From the NCBI GenBank assembly GCA_002914845.1, contig JXTC01000128.1, forward strand, positions 329,897 to 393,896: a DNA stretch of 64,000 nucleotides, given 5' to 3'. The DNA is from Trema orientale. Taxonomy: Eukaryota; Streptophyta; Magnoliopsida; Rosales; Cannabaceae. The notes beneath the pieces are model-generated. The model did not search any database, was not told the DNA's origin, and saw only the letters and a program-made list of their open reading frames with translations. Positions 37,309-48,899 of this stretch are shown in pieces (the first letter of the stretch is position 1; each line of letters begins with the position of its first letter). The translations under genes were made by a program, and so were the position numbers.

Positions 37309-38589
37309 ATAAATTGATTATATTATTTATCTCTATCATAATAAAATTGTCTACTTCTGAATTAGGTTGAAGGTAGTGTGTTAGTAATATAAATCTTAAT
37401 ACCAACATATATAGTAGGAATGGTCGTAATCAAATATTAGTAAGGAGAAAGAAAAGTAAAACATCTATATTGGTATAACTTTTGTGGATGGTTTGCAAGA
37501 ATAGTTGGCTAAGATCCAATTCATAATTTGGCACATGACCACGTAAAATCTTTGTAATATGAAATAACTCCATTATTTCTGAGTAATGATTATTTACATA
37601 TTAAATTCAAGTCTTCAATTGTGAATAAGCATACATATTTTACTCTTGACTTGTTTTGGATACAATCACTGATTCTGATTTCACGAGAACAAATTTTAGT
37701 CCCATATTATTTTTACAAAGTCCAATAGCTACCCTAAAAATGTAAAATTAATCCATACTTAATTTGAACACAGAGGATATATTGGCAATAGACATTCTAA
37801 TAGCAGTTTTTTAACGTGTTTGACATAGGGAAAACATGATCACGAGGCCTGGGCATGTGCTCACAACTAGTAAAAAAAAAAAAAAAAGAGAAAGAGACAT
37901 AAAACGTATTAAGGTAATAAAAGGAGATAGTAAAAAAAAATTAAAAATTTATATATAATAGGAAAGAAATTAAAAAATATATATATATATGTATATACTT
38001 CCATGTAAAGGAATGAAAAACAAAAAGAAGAATAAAAAATAAAGAATTAACTACGGAATGAGAATGAAAAAACAATAATGGAAAGGGATTGAAAAAAAAC
38101 ACATGGTCCAACTCATCAGATTATCTATTTTTCTAAGTCATAATAATTTTCTACGTTTACATAATTATTAATTACATTAGATTAGTTTTTTGGTAGAATT
38201 ATTAATATTATCATAGCTATTAGATCAAAATTTAATGATCTAAATTAGAGTAACCATTCATATATATGTTGAAAACATAATACCCATGTATAATTTCATT
38301 AGCTGTTGTCGTTTCGTGGGACATTGTTGTCTATAGTGTTGTCATTTCTTAAGTTAATATTTTTGTGGTTTCTTTCTTGAACTACATATCCTTGATGCTT
38401 ATAAGAGGGAAGTGCAACTCATAATCTCATTCCTATTTTTGGCCATATTCACAATCAACGGTTCAGTTATCTTACTGACATTATATCTGTCGCACCCACT
38501 TTCAATCAAGAGTGTTAAAAGATGGAGAAATTAGACATTATACCGTAATTTAGAAAAATATTTGAAAAATACGGTGGTTTAAGTTTTTT
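37309..38589. other. Spacer with dispersed repeats
   Basis: No gene is seen. 38101-38265 is similar to 47320-47465 (CCAACTCATCAG ... TATTAGATCAAAATT), so it is a dispersed repeat. 38300-38350 holds GTTGTCGTTTC and GTGGGACATTG words like the cyclin cassettes, a probable cassette fragment. (AT)n at 37977-37990. Confidence 0.5.
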
Positions 38590-38912
38590 TAAGATGCGGT
38601 ACGGTTTTTATTAGATAAATACCATTTTTTAAAAATTATTTAAAAAAATACTATTTTTTAAAATAGTAACTAGTTTCTGGTAACCAGTTTCTAGTAACCA
38701 AAGGTACTTATAACTGATATATAACTGGTAACTAGTAACCAATAACAAGTTTCCAGAAACCGGTAACTAGTAACTATTTTTAAAAATAGTTTTTTTTAAA
38801 TATTTTTTAAAAAGTGATATTTTTCTAATAAAAATCATAACAAAATCCGAAAAAAGCCTGAGTTCCGTATTTTTGTAATTCTTTTAGTTTTTTATATGTA
38901 AAAGTGATAGAA
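38590..38912. mobile_element. Foldback/MITE-like element, copy 2
   Basis: The left arm (about 38600-38700) and right arm (about 38745-38850) are inverted repeats of roughly 100 bp that share TACCGGTTTCTGGAAAC-type and TTTTTAAAAATAGTTACT-type words. The centre lies near 38720. The same family gives the half copy at 28187-28366. No coding capacity. Target duplications are not evident. Confidence 0.75.
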
Positions 38913-39398
38913 ACTCCTAAAAGATCAACCCCAGCCCAAACAAATGATAAACTCAGCAAAGCCCCTCGACTACAAAATTCATGTGGATAATTATTCGATT
39001 GAAGTGGGCTATGCCATTAGCGCCTAATGAGAAATTTAGGTAAATGACCAATATTTTAAATTTGAGTAAGTAGATATCCATTTTTAAAATTTTATAGCTA
39101 AATATACAAGTATATATATTTTCACACTTGGTAGATATATTTATTTACCATTTCAGTTATTGTACTGAAATGCACTGGGTATATAATTTTTTATACTTGG
39201 TATATAAAGTTTTACACTTGGTATATAAACATATATGCTGGACATTTTGCTATAACATTTGATAAATAGATACTTACTTAAATTAGGCCCAAAATTTGAT
39301 CATATTTCTATAAAACACTTAGTTAAAAGTCATAGTTAGGTTGGATATTTAGAAAGAAATGTGTAGTAGGTGATACGTGTGTGGTGTGGAGAGTTAGT
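38913..39398. other. Spacer before the copia derivative
   Basis: Nothing recognised except repeated words of the TTTTACACTTGGTATATAA type near 39120-39230. The true left end of the 5' LTR may lie in the last 100 bp here. Confidence 0.35.
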
Positions 39399-41855
39399 TG
39401 GTAGCATAATGTGTGGTTGTCATGGTATATGTGATACTATATATACCCCTCATTGTTAGCTTTGCAGATCATCGAGAAGTAGAAGAATAACAAGCAAAAC
39501 ATTGCTTGTAAAGAGTAGTCCTATGAGTGTTCTAGAGTTTGTCTCTAGAAAGTGAAATTGAGTGCTAGTTTTAAAATTGTATGCTCTTTCTTTTTATATT
39601 TGTAAGTTTGTGTGAGTTTAATACAAATAATTTATTTACTTGTTTAATTCTATTTATTGGGTAAATTTCTTTTTCTTAAGTAGTGACATATTAGAGTTGA
39701 TTACTCTAATTTTACTCAACATTTGATACCAGAGCTAGGTTGTGAGATCTTTTTAAATTCTGAGTATGTTCTGTAGTTACAGTTTTGACTGATCTTCCAC
39801 ATTAAAAAAGATTTCTTGAGATTGTTACTCAGAAAGTTTCTTTCTATCATGAGTAATCTGAAACTCTGCAAGTTTAAATTTTGAGATGAAACTTATTCGG
39901 TATTATCGAAGTTTTACGGACTCGGTGGGTGACTTCAAGTAGTTTAAGGAATCAAGAAGCTTAAGAACCAAAATTACAACACGTGAATGACGTGTATAAT
40001 ATCCTATTTGCAAGGCCAAGACCTTCAGGAAATTGTCGGTGGTAGTGAAATTACTCAACCGACATCAGAAAATGCTAATGGCATCTTACGAAAATGGATC
40101 ATTAAAGCTGGCAAAGCGATGTTTGCCTTAAGGTCCACAGTAGTAGAAGAAATGTTGGAGCACATTTGAGATGCCAAAACACCAAAGGAGGCATGGGATA
40201 TGTTCATTACACTCTTTTCAAAGAAGAACAATTCAAATCTACAACTTCTCGAGAATGAGTGACTATCAATGGCTCAACATGATATGACGATTGCCCAGTA
40301 CTTTCACAAAGTGAAAAAGTTATGCCGCGAAATTTCACAGTTAGATCTAACAGCTGCTATTCAAGATACATGGACAAAAAGAATAATTATCCATGGTTTG
40401 AGACCCGAATACTGAGGCTTTGTTGCTGCCGTACAAAGATGGTCGACACAACCATCACTTTTCGAGTTTGAGAAGTTGCTTGCCGGTCAAGAAGTAATGG
40501 CTAAGCAAATGGTTGGAGTCTCGACGAAGGGTGAAGAGAAGGCGCTCTACACCAGTAAGAGTAAAGCCAATTCCAAACAACATACTAGAGGTGGATCTAA
40601 AAAGGCTGGTGACAAAACAAAAAGTCATCAAGGAGATGAAGCTCTCGTCATGGGAGAGCTTCAAAAAGTTGCAGTAATAACAAGAGATTTGAAAGAAGAT
40701 GTTACAACTGTAACAAGAAAGGCCACACGGCGAAAGATTGTTGGTCCAAGAAAAAGCCCGCCGAGAGTAATGCTGCTACTTCAAGTTCTAATTAGAAATG
40801 TAAAGATGATTGGGATGCCGAAGCGTCTTTTGCCGTGGAAGAAGAAGAGCTAGCATTAACAGCAGTGGATAAATGAATCAACTACAAGAATGATTGGATT
40901 GTCGACTCAAAAGTTCCAGAGCTCAACAGAATACAAAGGAAATCGTGTTGTGGTAATGGTAGATAATTCAAAATTACCGATTGCTCATATCGCTAAGACC
41001 GTAGTTGCACCCGGTACAGTCCTAATCAAGTACTGTTTCAAGATGTTTATCATGTTCCTGGTGTGAAGAAAAATCTAGACTCAGTGACGCAACTGACATC
41101 ATCAGGCTATTATGTCTTATTCGGTCCATAAGATGTAAAGGTATATTGCAATCTCAGTCTCAGAAAAACTGACACTAGAAGGTTGACGTGTGGAATCTGT
41201 CTATGTGATATCAGCCGAGTTTGCATATGTAGACAAGACAAGAAGAAACGGGACAACAGATCTACAACACGCGAGACTGGGACATGTGAGCTACCATAAG
41301 CTAAATATGATGATGAAAGAGTTGATGCTAAAGGGTCTTTCTCGGCTAGACATAAGGACAAACATAGTCTATACAGGATGCCAGTATGGTAAGGCACATC
41401 AACTACCATATGAAGAATCAAAATTCAAAGCAAAGGAACCATCAGAGTTAGTTCACTCCGATGTGTTCGGGCATGTCAAGCAACTATCGGTTGGTGTGAT
41501 GCAATACATGGTGAAATTTGTTGATGACTTCTCAAGGCTGGTAGCATAATGTGTGGTTGTCATGGTATATGTGATTCTATATATACCCCCCATTGTTAGC
41601 CTTACAGATCATCAAGAAGTTGAAGAATAATAAGCAAACCATTGCTTGTAAAGAGTAGTCTTGTGAGTGTTCTAGAGTTTGTCTCTAGAAAGTGAGGTTG
41701 AGTGCTAGTTTTAAAATTGTATGCTCTTTCCTTTTATATTTGTAAGTTTGTGTGAATTTAATATAAGTAATTTATTTATTTATTTAATTCTATTTATTGA
41801 CTGAATTTCTTCTTAAGTGGCGATATATTAGAGTTGTGTACTCTAATTTTACTCA
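39399..41855 (+). mobile_element. Ty1-copia deletion derivative with two LTRs
   Basis: 5' LTR about 39399-39718 and 3' LTR 41539-41855 are near-identical from TGGTAGCATAATGTG to TCTAATTTTACTCA. A primer site resembling the tRNA-Met site (TTTGATACCAGAGC, versus TTTGGTATCAGAGC) follows at 39721-39734. The interior carries decayed gag and the start of pol, then cuts straight from integrase into the 3' LTR. Reverse transcriptase, RNase H and the polypurine tract are therefore missing. The first bases of the LTR may be lost in the 3' copy. Confidence 0.88.
39985..41538 (+). pseudogene. copia gag and GAG-pre-integrase/integrase fragment
   Basis: Gag-like reading starts near 39990 (EIVGGSEITQPTSENANGIL; KAMFALRSTVVEEMLEHI) and continues through several stops (for example after EHI, and after GLRPEY) to LLAGQEVMAKQM. 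The nucleocapsid zinc knuckle CYNCNKKGHTAKDC (CX2CX4HX4C) is intact at 40700-40741 but in another frame. The GAG-pre-integrase motif reads [15 protein letters not shown] (about 41265-41310). It is followed by [18 protein letters not shown] and VKFVDDFSR, the first part of the integrase core. The frame stops at the edge of the 3' LTR. It encodes no complete protein. Confidence 0.85.
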
Positions 41856-42844
41856 CCAAAGAGTTTGAAACTAGAATCAATTGATCATAGTTCTTGAGAG
41901 ACGGACGGTGATACGGGTGGCTGGGGGTGCAACTTTTCTTAATCTAGATGTTAGCCTTGAAGTTTTTGTCTTTTCTGAAACAAAAGCTCACATGCTCCAA
42001 CTCAAAATTTTGGGCTTATTATATAAATATGGGAAAAAGTCAAGATCCTTTAAAAAATACGAAACGGATGAAACTATTAAAAAAATACGACATACAGTTA
42101 CAAACTTTTGGAAAAATACAGATATGCTGATGAAAAAGAAGGAGAGAGGATATGGAAAGCATTGTACTATTGCCAAATTGAAGTCACTAACATGTGATGT
42201 CAGTACACGTCAAAGCCTTTAGTGCTTCCTTATTTTTTAAATATTTTTAATTTCTACGATTATTTTAGCTTCTTTTTTCTTTGCCATTTTTTTGACTTTT
42301 TGCACATAATAAATTATATATTTTATACATGTATGATTATTTTTGGAATTTATTTTTAATTCTTCTACCACAATTTTTTAATATATTTAAAAAAAATTAA
42401 TTTCAAACCATAATTTTTTAGAAATAAAAATACCAAACTCTTATTCTAATTTCTTAGATACTACAGGAAACCTAAAATTATACCTATGGTAATTTATTTA
42501 ATTTTATTATTATTTTTTATTAAAAAAATCCAACTCTCATTCCAAATATACAGATACCGTAAGTAATATTATAGAATACATATGATGAGTTTTTGCTTTT
42601 TTCAATTTCCTTAGATACATAAGTAATCTAATAAGATACATAGAGTGGCATTTTTTTCCTAGTATATTAATGAGGAATGCACAACTCCCTTTCTAATTTC
42701 CTCAGATATCACAAATAAATTTCAATTTCTTCGTATATTGTAAGTAACCAGGTAACATACCCATAAAAAAATTCTTTTTTTCAATTACGTCCAACTCCCT
42801 TTTTCAATTTTGTGGATACTATAGGTAACTTAGTAAGATACCTA
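41856..42844. other. AT-rich sequence with degenerate short repeats
   Basis: The frame at 41881-42222 has no recognised domain. From about 42430 on, the words AGATACC, TATGGTAAT and CAACTCCC recur irregularly. They belong to the same repeat background as the duplication that follows. Confidence 0.4.
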
Positions 42845-44150
42845 TGAATTTTTTTTTTTCAATTTCTCCTATTATTGTACATAGTATAGTAAGGCAACTA
42901 TAGTACGTTTTCTTTTTATGATAATAAGAATTGTCTCATTCTCGTTCCAATTTCCCTAGATATTGGAAGTAACGAGGTAGGATACCACCTATGGTAATAT
43001 TTCTCTTTTTATTTTATTTTTGTCATAGAATTTTCAACTCCCTTTCCAATTTCATAAATAATATAGGTAGCACTATAGGATACTTATGTAACTTTCTTTT
43101 CTTTCTCTTTTTTTTTTTCAGAATTTCTCTAGCTATGAGATACCATATATATAAGGTAAGATACTTACAGTAATTTTTTTAGACATAAAGGAACGTCCAA
43201 TACTCATTCTGATTTCTCCAAATACCATAAATTTACCGCTAAGATACTTAAAGATACCTACGGTAATATTCCTAAATATTTTTAGAATGCCAGCTCTAAT
43301 CTATTACCCCCTCATTATAGATGAGTCAAGAACAAAAAGAGTAATTGACAGTAACCAAGTAGGTGATCGTTTTTAAATCGCCTTCAACAAAAGAAAAGAA
43401 GAAACTAATAAAGAAAGAAATTATTTAAACAAGTTTAAAAGGACAAAAATTAATTTTTATAATTTAAAGTTAGTAAGATACCATGGGTACCTTACTAAGA
43501 TACATGTAGTTTTTTTTTTTTTTTTTTTTCAATTTATCTTGTTACTGTACATAGCATAATAAGATACCTAAAGTAATTTTTCTTTCTATGACAATAAAAA
43601 TCGTCAAATTCTAATTCTAAATTCCCTAGATACCAGAAGTAACTAGGTAGGATACCTATGGTAATATTTCTTTTTCTTTTTTTAATAGAATATTCAACTC
43701 CCTTTCCAATTTCACGATTAATATAGGTAACACTATAAGATACTTATGTAATTTCTTCTTCTTTTTTTTTTTATTCACAATTTCTTTAGCTATGAAATAC
43801 CATATATAATCATGTAAGACACTTATAGTAATTCTTTTTTTTAGATAATAAGAATGCCCAAATCCCATTCCAATTTCTCTAAATACTATACATTTACAGC
43901 TAAAATACCTAGAGATACCTAGGGTAATTTTCCTAAATTTTTTTGGAACGTCGAGCTCTAAACTATTATCTCATTATATTAGATGAGTTGGGAACAAAAT
44001 GAGTAATAAGACAGTAACCTAGTGAATGATCATCCTTAAATCGCCTATTAAAAATGTAAGATTCACCAAGGGAAAAGAAGAAACAAAGAAAGAAAAATTT
44101 ATTTAAAGAAGTTTCATAAGAAAAAATATTAATTTTTATCATTTAAAGTT
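42845..44150 (+). repeat. Tandem duplication of about 0.64 kb
   Basis: 42845 to about 43480 and 43507 to about 44150 are the same sequence in direct order. Each begins with a long T run and CAATTT, then TACATAGYATARTAAG. Each continues through AATATTCAACTCCCTTTCC, GATACTTATGTAA and CCATATATA, and ends in AATTAATTTTTATAATTTAAAG-like sequence. Divergence looks like 10-15 percent by eye, with many small indels. No coding frame survives in both units. Confidence 0.8.
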
Positions 44151-44560
44151 TCTATTTAAAAAACAAAAAGAAGAAGAAAAGAGCAAATGAACGTTTTTAA
44201 AGAATTAAAAGAGGCAAAAGTAAAACATAAATAAATAAATAAATAAATACAAAAACAAATAAAAAAACACGGATAGTAAATAGGACAGAAAGACAAAAAG
44301 AAAATAAAAAAAATAAAACGAAATAAGAAAACCAAGTAATGAAAAAACAAAAAAGTGAAAAAAAAAAGGTAAGTAGCACCTTTCTGACTTGCTGCGTAAT
44401 GCAGCTCTATTTCATTTTTTTGGGCTACGTGTATGGCTACTTCTTGACACGCACACAATTTTTTATGTCGGCCATACTTTCGTATTTTGTAAATATAAGG
44501 TCATATTTTTCAAAACATTAGCCTCCGCATACCGTATAAATCAAATGTTTGGGCCAATCA
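44151..44560. other. 3' flank of the coiled-coil gene
   Basis: A-rich low-complexity sequence with AAATAAATA repeats at 44225-44250. No gene is seen. On the minus strand it is the 3' side of the 44668-45258 gene. Confidence 0.4.
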
Positions 44561-44667
44561 TCCTACTCTATCCCCATAAAGAGGAAAGGCGTTGAAGCTC
44601 ATGAAATATTACAACCTGAAAGGTCGACAGAAGGGGGAAAAAAAAAGGAAACATCACAGCCAACTCA

Positions 44668-45258
44668 TCATTTCTGTGCAAGGTTGCTCCTACTCTTTTG
44701 CCTGCGCCCTGCAGGTTTCTTCCGCGGTACTGGAGTGGTGTCAGCCATGATCTCAGAATCATTGTTGGGCCTTGGTTGCGTAGGTGTATCAGCTGGTGGC
44801 TTCTTGGTTGATGGTTTAGGCCGCTTGACTGGGGATGTAGCGGTGTCAACAATACTCAATGACTTGGTTAATGCAGCAGAAACTTCAGATTTGTTTCGTT
44901 TCCTAGTGTCATATTTGGATTCAAGAAGCTTCTCCAATTTATCCAACCTTTGCGAAATTTGATCTATCATAGTTTCCACTTTCAGTTCCAGGCGTGTGAG
45001 TTCTAAACCAAGAATAGTAGAAGATGTGCCTTCATTAAATGGTTCCGGCATTGCTTGTTGTTTTACCCTCTTCTTAGCTAATTTCTTTTCCTCTTCTACG
45101 GTCAAATTCTTTAATTGCTCCATCACTTCCTCAATTTTGGAATCTTCCGAAATTCGATCCATCAAAGTTTCTAGTTCACCGCTTCCAAATTCTAAATCGA
45201 AACTAGCATAGAATATGTCATCATTAAATGGTTCCGTCATTGCTTGTTGGTCTGCCAT
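44668..45258 (-). CDS. Basic coiled-coil protein with internal duplication, unknown family (196 aa)
   Basis: A single coding exon starts MADQQAMTEPFNDD and ends SRSNLAQK. Two halves of the N-terminal 100 residues are related: QQAMTEPFND followed by a glutamate-rich helix (residues about 4-50), and QQAMPEPFNEG followed by LELTRLELKVETMIDQIS (about 65-110). The second half continues as a heptad-like coil (LDKLEKLLESKYD). The C-terminal 70 residues are Lys/Pro/Thr-rich with basic clusters (KRPKPSTKKPP; RKKPAGRRQKSR) that could be nuclear localisation signals. The chosen ATG at 45258 is the first in frame. Upstream are a clean 5'UTR intron (45305-46010, GT-AG) and a TATAAAG box at about 46129-46135, which support a real gene. 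I do not recognise a domain family. Confidence 0.65.
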   Translation of the reverse strand: MADQQAMTEPFNDDIFYASFDLEFGSGELETLMDRISEDSKIEEVMEQLKNLTVEEEKKLAKKRVKQQAMPEPFNEGTSSTILGLELTRLELKVETMIDQISQRLDKLEKLLESKYDTRKRNKSEVSAALTKSLSIVDTATSPVKRPKPSTKKPPADTPTQPRPNNDSEIMADTTPVPRKKPAGRRQKSRSNLAQK

Positions 45259-45304
45259 CTTCTCAACCAATATTAACCTTTTCTATTGATCTTTTCCTAA
45301 TTTT

Positions 45305-46010
45305 CTGTACAACCAAGCAGAGGCATGCAAATTAACAGAGTTCCGAAACAAAAATAAGAGCAAGGCATTAATTTTACATTGAGTATGAAAACCAGAGATT
45401 ATACAAACTACTCAAAAAGCTACTTAATGAAAAAACTTTATCAAAACGTACGCAATCTTTATATACAAAATACTCAAAGAAAAGTAAATTAAATAGGCAG
45501 ACGGTGGTCCCGAAATCGCAATCCAACCAAGAAGAGGCATTCAAGTAAAGAATCAAAGCACGAGTTCATCAAGGACGAATTACTTTGAACATGCTCACAC
45601 AACACCATGTTGGGAAGAAGTCACAAACAAAAACTAATTCAGAACACAAAATGTCACAGGAATTAAATTTTTTCCTCTTTGTGCAATTCAATAGGCATAT
45701 GACAATCAATCAATCGTCAGAATAAATTAAGTAAAGCGTCTAAAAATCAAGTCACCAAATTTTCCACTGTACAATAATGGGTTTCACAAGTTTTTCTCTA
45801 AAAAGAAAAAAGGAAAAGAAAAAACCCCAGAGGTATACACTCACTCATAATTCTTCACCAAAACGTGGAATTCGACAATAAATCGTCAAATTTCTCCAAG
45901 CATAATTATAACAATAAGTAATCATCAAGGATTTTGACAATAAATCATCAATTTCTCCCAGCATAATTATAATAATAAGTAATCATCAAACTAAGATTTC
46001 AGAGTCTTAC
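45305..46010 (-). other. 5'UTR intron of the coiled-coil gene, holding a cyclin fragment
   Basis: Donor CAGTG|GTAAGACT at 46010 and acceptor TGTACAG before 45304 on the minus strand. Inside, about 45545-45600 matches the exon 1/intron 1 border of the cyclin copies (GAGTTCATCAAG and GAATTACTTTGAA on the plus strand). A 56-bp direct duplication lies at about 45873-45930 and 45934-45990. Confidence 0.6.
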
Positions 46011-46104
46011 CACTGAAAAGAAGCAATAGAAGAGAGGAAATCAACCGCTGAATTATGCGCAAACTAATAAGCTAAATAATTCTCTTCTCTCACTATGCTC
46101 TCAC

Positions 46105-46140
46105 TTTTCCTGAGCTTCTATCCCAAGCCTTTATAATCGC
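46105..46140 (-). promoter_or_regulatory. TATA box and leader start of the coiled-coil gene
   Basis: On the minus strand TATAAAG lies at 46135-46129. It is followed by a leader that reaches the 5'UTR intron donor at 46010. Transcription would start about 30 bp downstream of the box. Confidence 0.5.
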
Positions 46141-46399
46141 ATTAGGGTTTCACAGATACATACATGGCACGCAACACATGATATAAGCAAATAAGGAAAT
46201 AGTACTTCTCTTACTCAAAGAGGGGGGAAAAAACAAATTAAAAACAAAACAAAAGGAAAGTCCTTTTTCATCTAATAAGTTTATATTTGGATACTTCCCC
46301 TTTTTTGAAAAAAAAAAGAAAAAACCGTACGACACTTCTCTTCTATTATATTTTTTATTTCTTTTGAATTCTTTATCAAAAGGGGCAGTATCCTCATAT

Positions 46400-46570
46400 A
46401 AAGAAGTTGTACTTGTCGTTTTTCTATTACTGTCGTTTCTTAAGTTGATATCGTTACTTATAATCTATCATAGGTATCTATCGTTTTTTGTAAATAGTGG
46501 TCGTATTTCTATCCAGTGTCGTTTTTTTGTTGATGTTTTTTCTAGAGTTTATTATCGGAAAGATTCAAAT
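46400..46570 (-). promoter_or_regulatory. Cyclin-type cassette upstream of the coiled-coil gene
   Basis: The plus strand carries CTTGTCGTTTTTCTATTACTG, TCGTTTCTTAAGTTGATAT and GTGTCGTTTTTTTG, the same order of words as in the cassette above cyclin copy C. The coiled-coil gene therefore seems to sit behind a cyclin-derived upstream region. Confidence 0.6.
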
Positions 46571-47599
46571 TGAAAGTTGAAAAAAAAAAAAGGAATTTGA
46601 TACAAATAATTAGATTCGTAATTAGCTCTTAAGCAGACAGAAGAGATGAAGTTGTATAGTTGGAGGAAACTCCTAATTCCGAATAGCTAATCATAATGAT
46701 CGAACAGATATCTTAATCTCAAAAGAAAAAAAAATAAATTAACCTAACGCTTTTGGTAATAATCCTAATTAGTGGATTCACACATATATATATATATATA
46801 TATCTGTATATATATATATAAGGTGATGTTTCAATGGAGATTTTTATTTTTGCTCCATCGATGAGTAAATTTAACTAATTTAGAAATAAAACTATAATAA
46901 CAAGTCATCTCATTTAATATATTAATTTCTAATTCATTTTTTTATTTTTTTTATTTTTGAAAATTTAATTTAATGTTTAATTTTTTAATTATTTTTAATT
47001 TTAAACTATATGTATTATTATATTTTTAATATTTCATAAAATTTCTTTTTTAATGTACGAAAGGTAAAATTCAAGGTAACATAATTTTCATATTATGAAT
47101 AAGTTGTTTTCTTTAATTTAAAAAAAAAACTATGAATAAAGCAATTACATTGAAAAAAAAATTGTTTAAAAGAAATTATGTGTGAATCAGCTTAAAATTT
47201 GTACATTTTTTAATTTTTTTTTATTCCAACAAATAAGATGATCGAGAGTAATTTGGGATTATTAAGTATTTTTCACTTTCATTTTCTTATAAAAAAAAAA
47301 AAAAAAAAAAAAAAATTGACCAACTCATCAGGTTACCTATCTTTTTTTGTTTTAAATAACTTTCTATATTAATATATCTATTAATTATAATAATTTTTTT
47401 AATAAATCTAGTAATATTATTCTAACCATTAGATTAAAATTCAATGGCCCAAACTAGAATACCCAAAAAAATCTCTGCACAAACCAAAATTACTAACTAT
47501 AGACGAATGCTGTCAAATTTATGGCTTGTGATCCGCACTTTCAATTTGGAGTTGTGACATTCTTATATACAAAATTTAATCGTACAAGAGATTAATGGA
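46571..47599. other. AT-rich spacer with simple repeats
   Basis: (AT)n at 46786-46820, a run of about 28 A at 47289-47316, and the second copy of the dispersed repeat at 47320-47465 (partner 38101-38265). No gene is seen. Confidence 0.5.
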
Positions 47600-48010
47600 G
47601 CAGTTAATGCACCATACATAGTATTGCAAGTATAGATTCAGTCAGTGTAATGTCAAGAACTCAATATCTATAAAATTATTTTCTTATTAAAAAGAAAATT
47701 TTCTAAACTTCTAAAATTCTTCAGGATGTTGGAGCAACGGCCGGTGCACAAGTTATATCAGGGTCATGATCAGGAACCACTGGCTCTGCAAGAAGTCACT
47801 TTCGAAACATGAATTTATCGAAACAAACCGATTACTTTGAAAATTACAAAAAGAGCCCTGCCACGTCTTCTATAACGCTGTTAACGTTTTTCTACTTGTG
47901 TCGTTTCTTAGGTTGATATTATTTTTTCGGAGGTAGCTGTCGTTTTATAAATCTTGATCGTTTTGCTTGTTCAGTGTCGTTTTCCAGTTAATGTTGTTTC
48001 CAGAGATTAC
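47600..48010 (-). pseudogene. Collapsed cyclin copy (3' end joined to exon 1 end and cassette)
   Basis: Reading upward: a 3' flank with GTTGGAGCAA, then an exon 6 end (GATCAGGAACCACTGG on the plus strand, 47775-47790), then directly the exon 1 end with its donor (CGATTACTTTGAAAATTACA, 47839-47858). Last is the TGTCGTTTC cassette (47895-48000). Exons 2-5 are deleted. It cannot encode a cyclin. Confidence 0.7.
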
Positions 48011-48899
48011 TATAAGGAAAGATTAGGAAAAAAAATAAATAAAAAAAAAACAAATTATTGACAAAAAACTAGTGTACGAATTCGCAATTTTAATGCAGGG
48101 CTTTCATTAGTAATCCTTATTATCAATTTCGTTTTATTGGAGTGACCATTTTATTTAATTAACAATGCTACTTTTAATTTTATTATTCATGCTCAAGTAC
48201 CCTAACTTAAAGCGTCATTCTTTTTCATTTCCTCTTTCCCATTTGCATATTCAATAATTTTACTTATTTATTTATATTTTTTTTATTTTTTATTTATTTC
48301 AAATGGGACTTAAGTAAGAACCTCTATTTATTACAAATTAAAAAAAAGGTAACTCACGCATACTATGGGAGTTGAACTCCCGACCTACTACTAAATTCCC
48401 ACCCCACCTCACCACGCCAGTGGGCAATTTGTTTTTTTAAATATTTAGCTGTTTATTATGATTCTATTTGTATCGAAGAGAGAAAAACAATAAGAGAAGA
48501 AACATAGACAGATGAACTGTTTTTTACCTTCCACTTCCTCTATATTATTCTGTGGTTTTCTTACATCATATATATCTTATAATTGTGAAAAATTGTTACA
48601 TAATTTATTTTTTCGTCTCTCTTTACTTTGAGATTTTCATGCCCATATATATATATTTGGCCATCATAGTTATCTATAAACTATGTGTAAAAATGCTCTC
48701 GAATATTTGTTGACAATAATTGAATTTATACGCATATAGACCATATGCTACAATAGTAGCTTATACGTATATAGACTATGTGCTATAATAGTTGCTTACT
48801 TTTTTTTTTAATAATTATTGGTCAATTATGCTATAAGTTTGTATTTCTAACTACATAATTGCAAAATGTCCGTTTGTCATTCAATACAATTCGGTGACT
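48011..48899. other. Spacer with a SINE
   Basis: AT-rich. Apart from the SINE (about 48290-48432) it holds two similar short phrases near 48725-48800 (CATATAGACYATRTGCTA twice). No gene is seen. Confidence 0.4.
48290..48432 (-). mobile_element. tRNA-derived SINE (short)
   Basis: On the minus strand GTGGTGAGGTGGGG (48415-48402) serves as A box. GGGAGTTCAACTCCC (48381-48367) is a B box of the tRNA type. A T-rich/A-rich tail follows to about 48290. The two boxes are too close and the arms do not pair well enough for a functional tRNA. Confidence 0.65.

Noticed and set aside
37840..37875. Second Helitron 3' end (GCCTGGGC ... AACTAG followed by T)
   Set aside because: The stem is only three base pairs and no matching 5' end was found.
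44156..44458. 100-codon minus-strand ORF rich in phenylalanine and leucine
   Set aside because: It is the translation of A-rich low-complexity DNA and has no domain; it only looks like membrane segments.
48365..48416. Possible second tRNA gene
   Set aside because: Only the box sequences fit; box spacing and arms do not, and a SINE-like tail follows.
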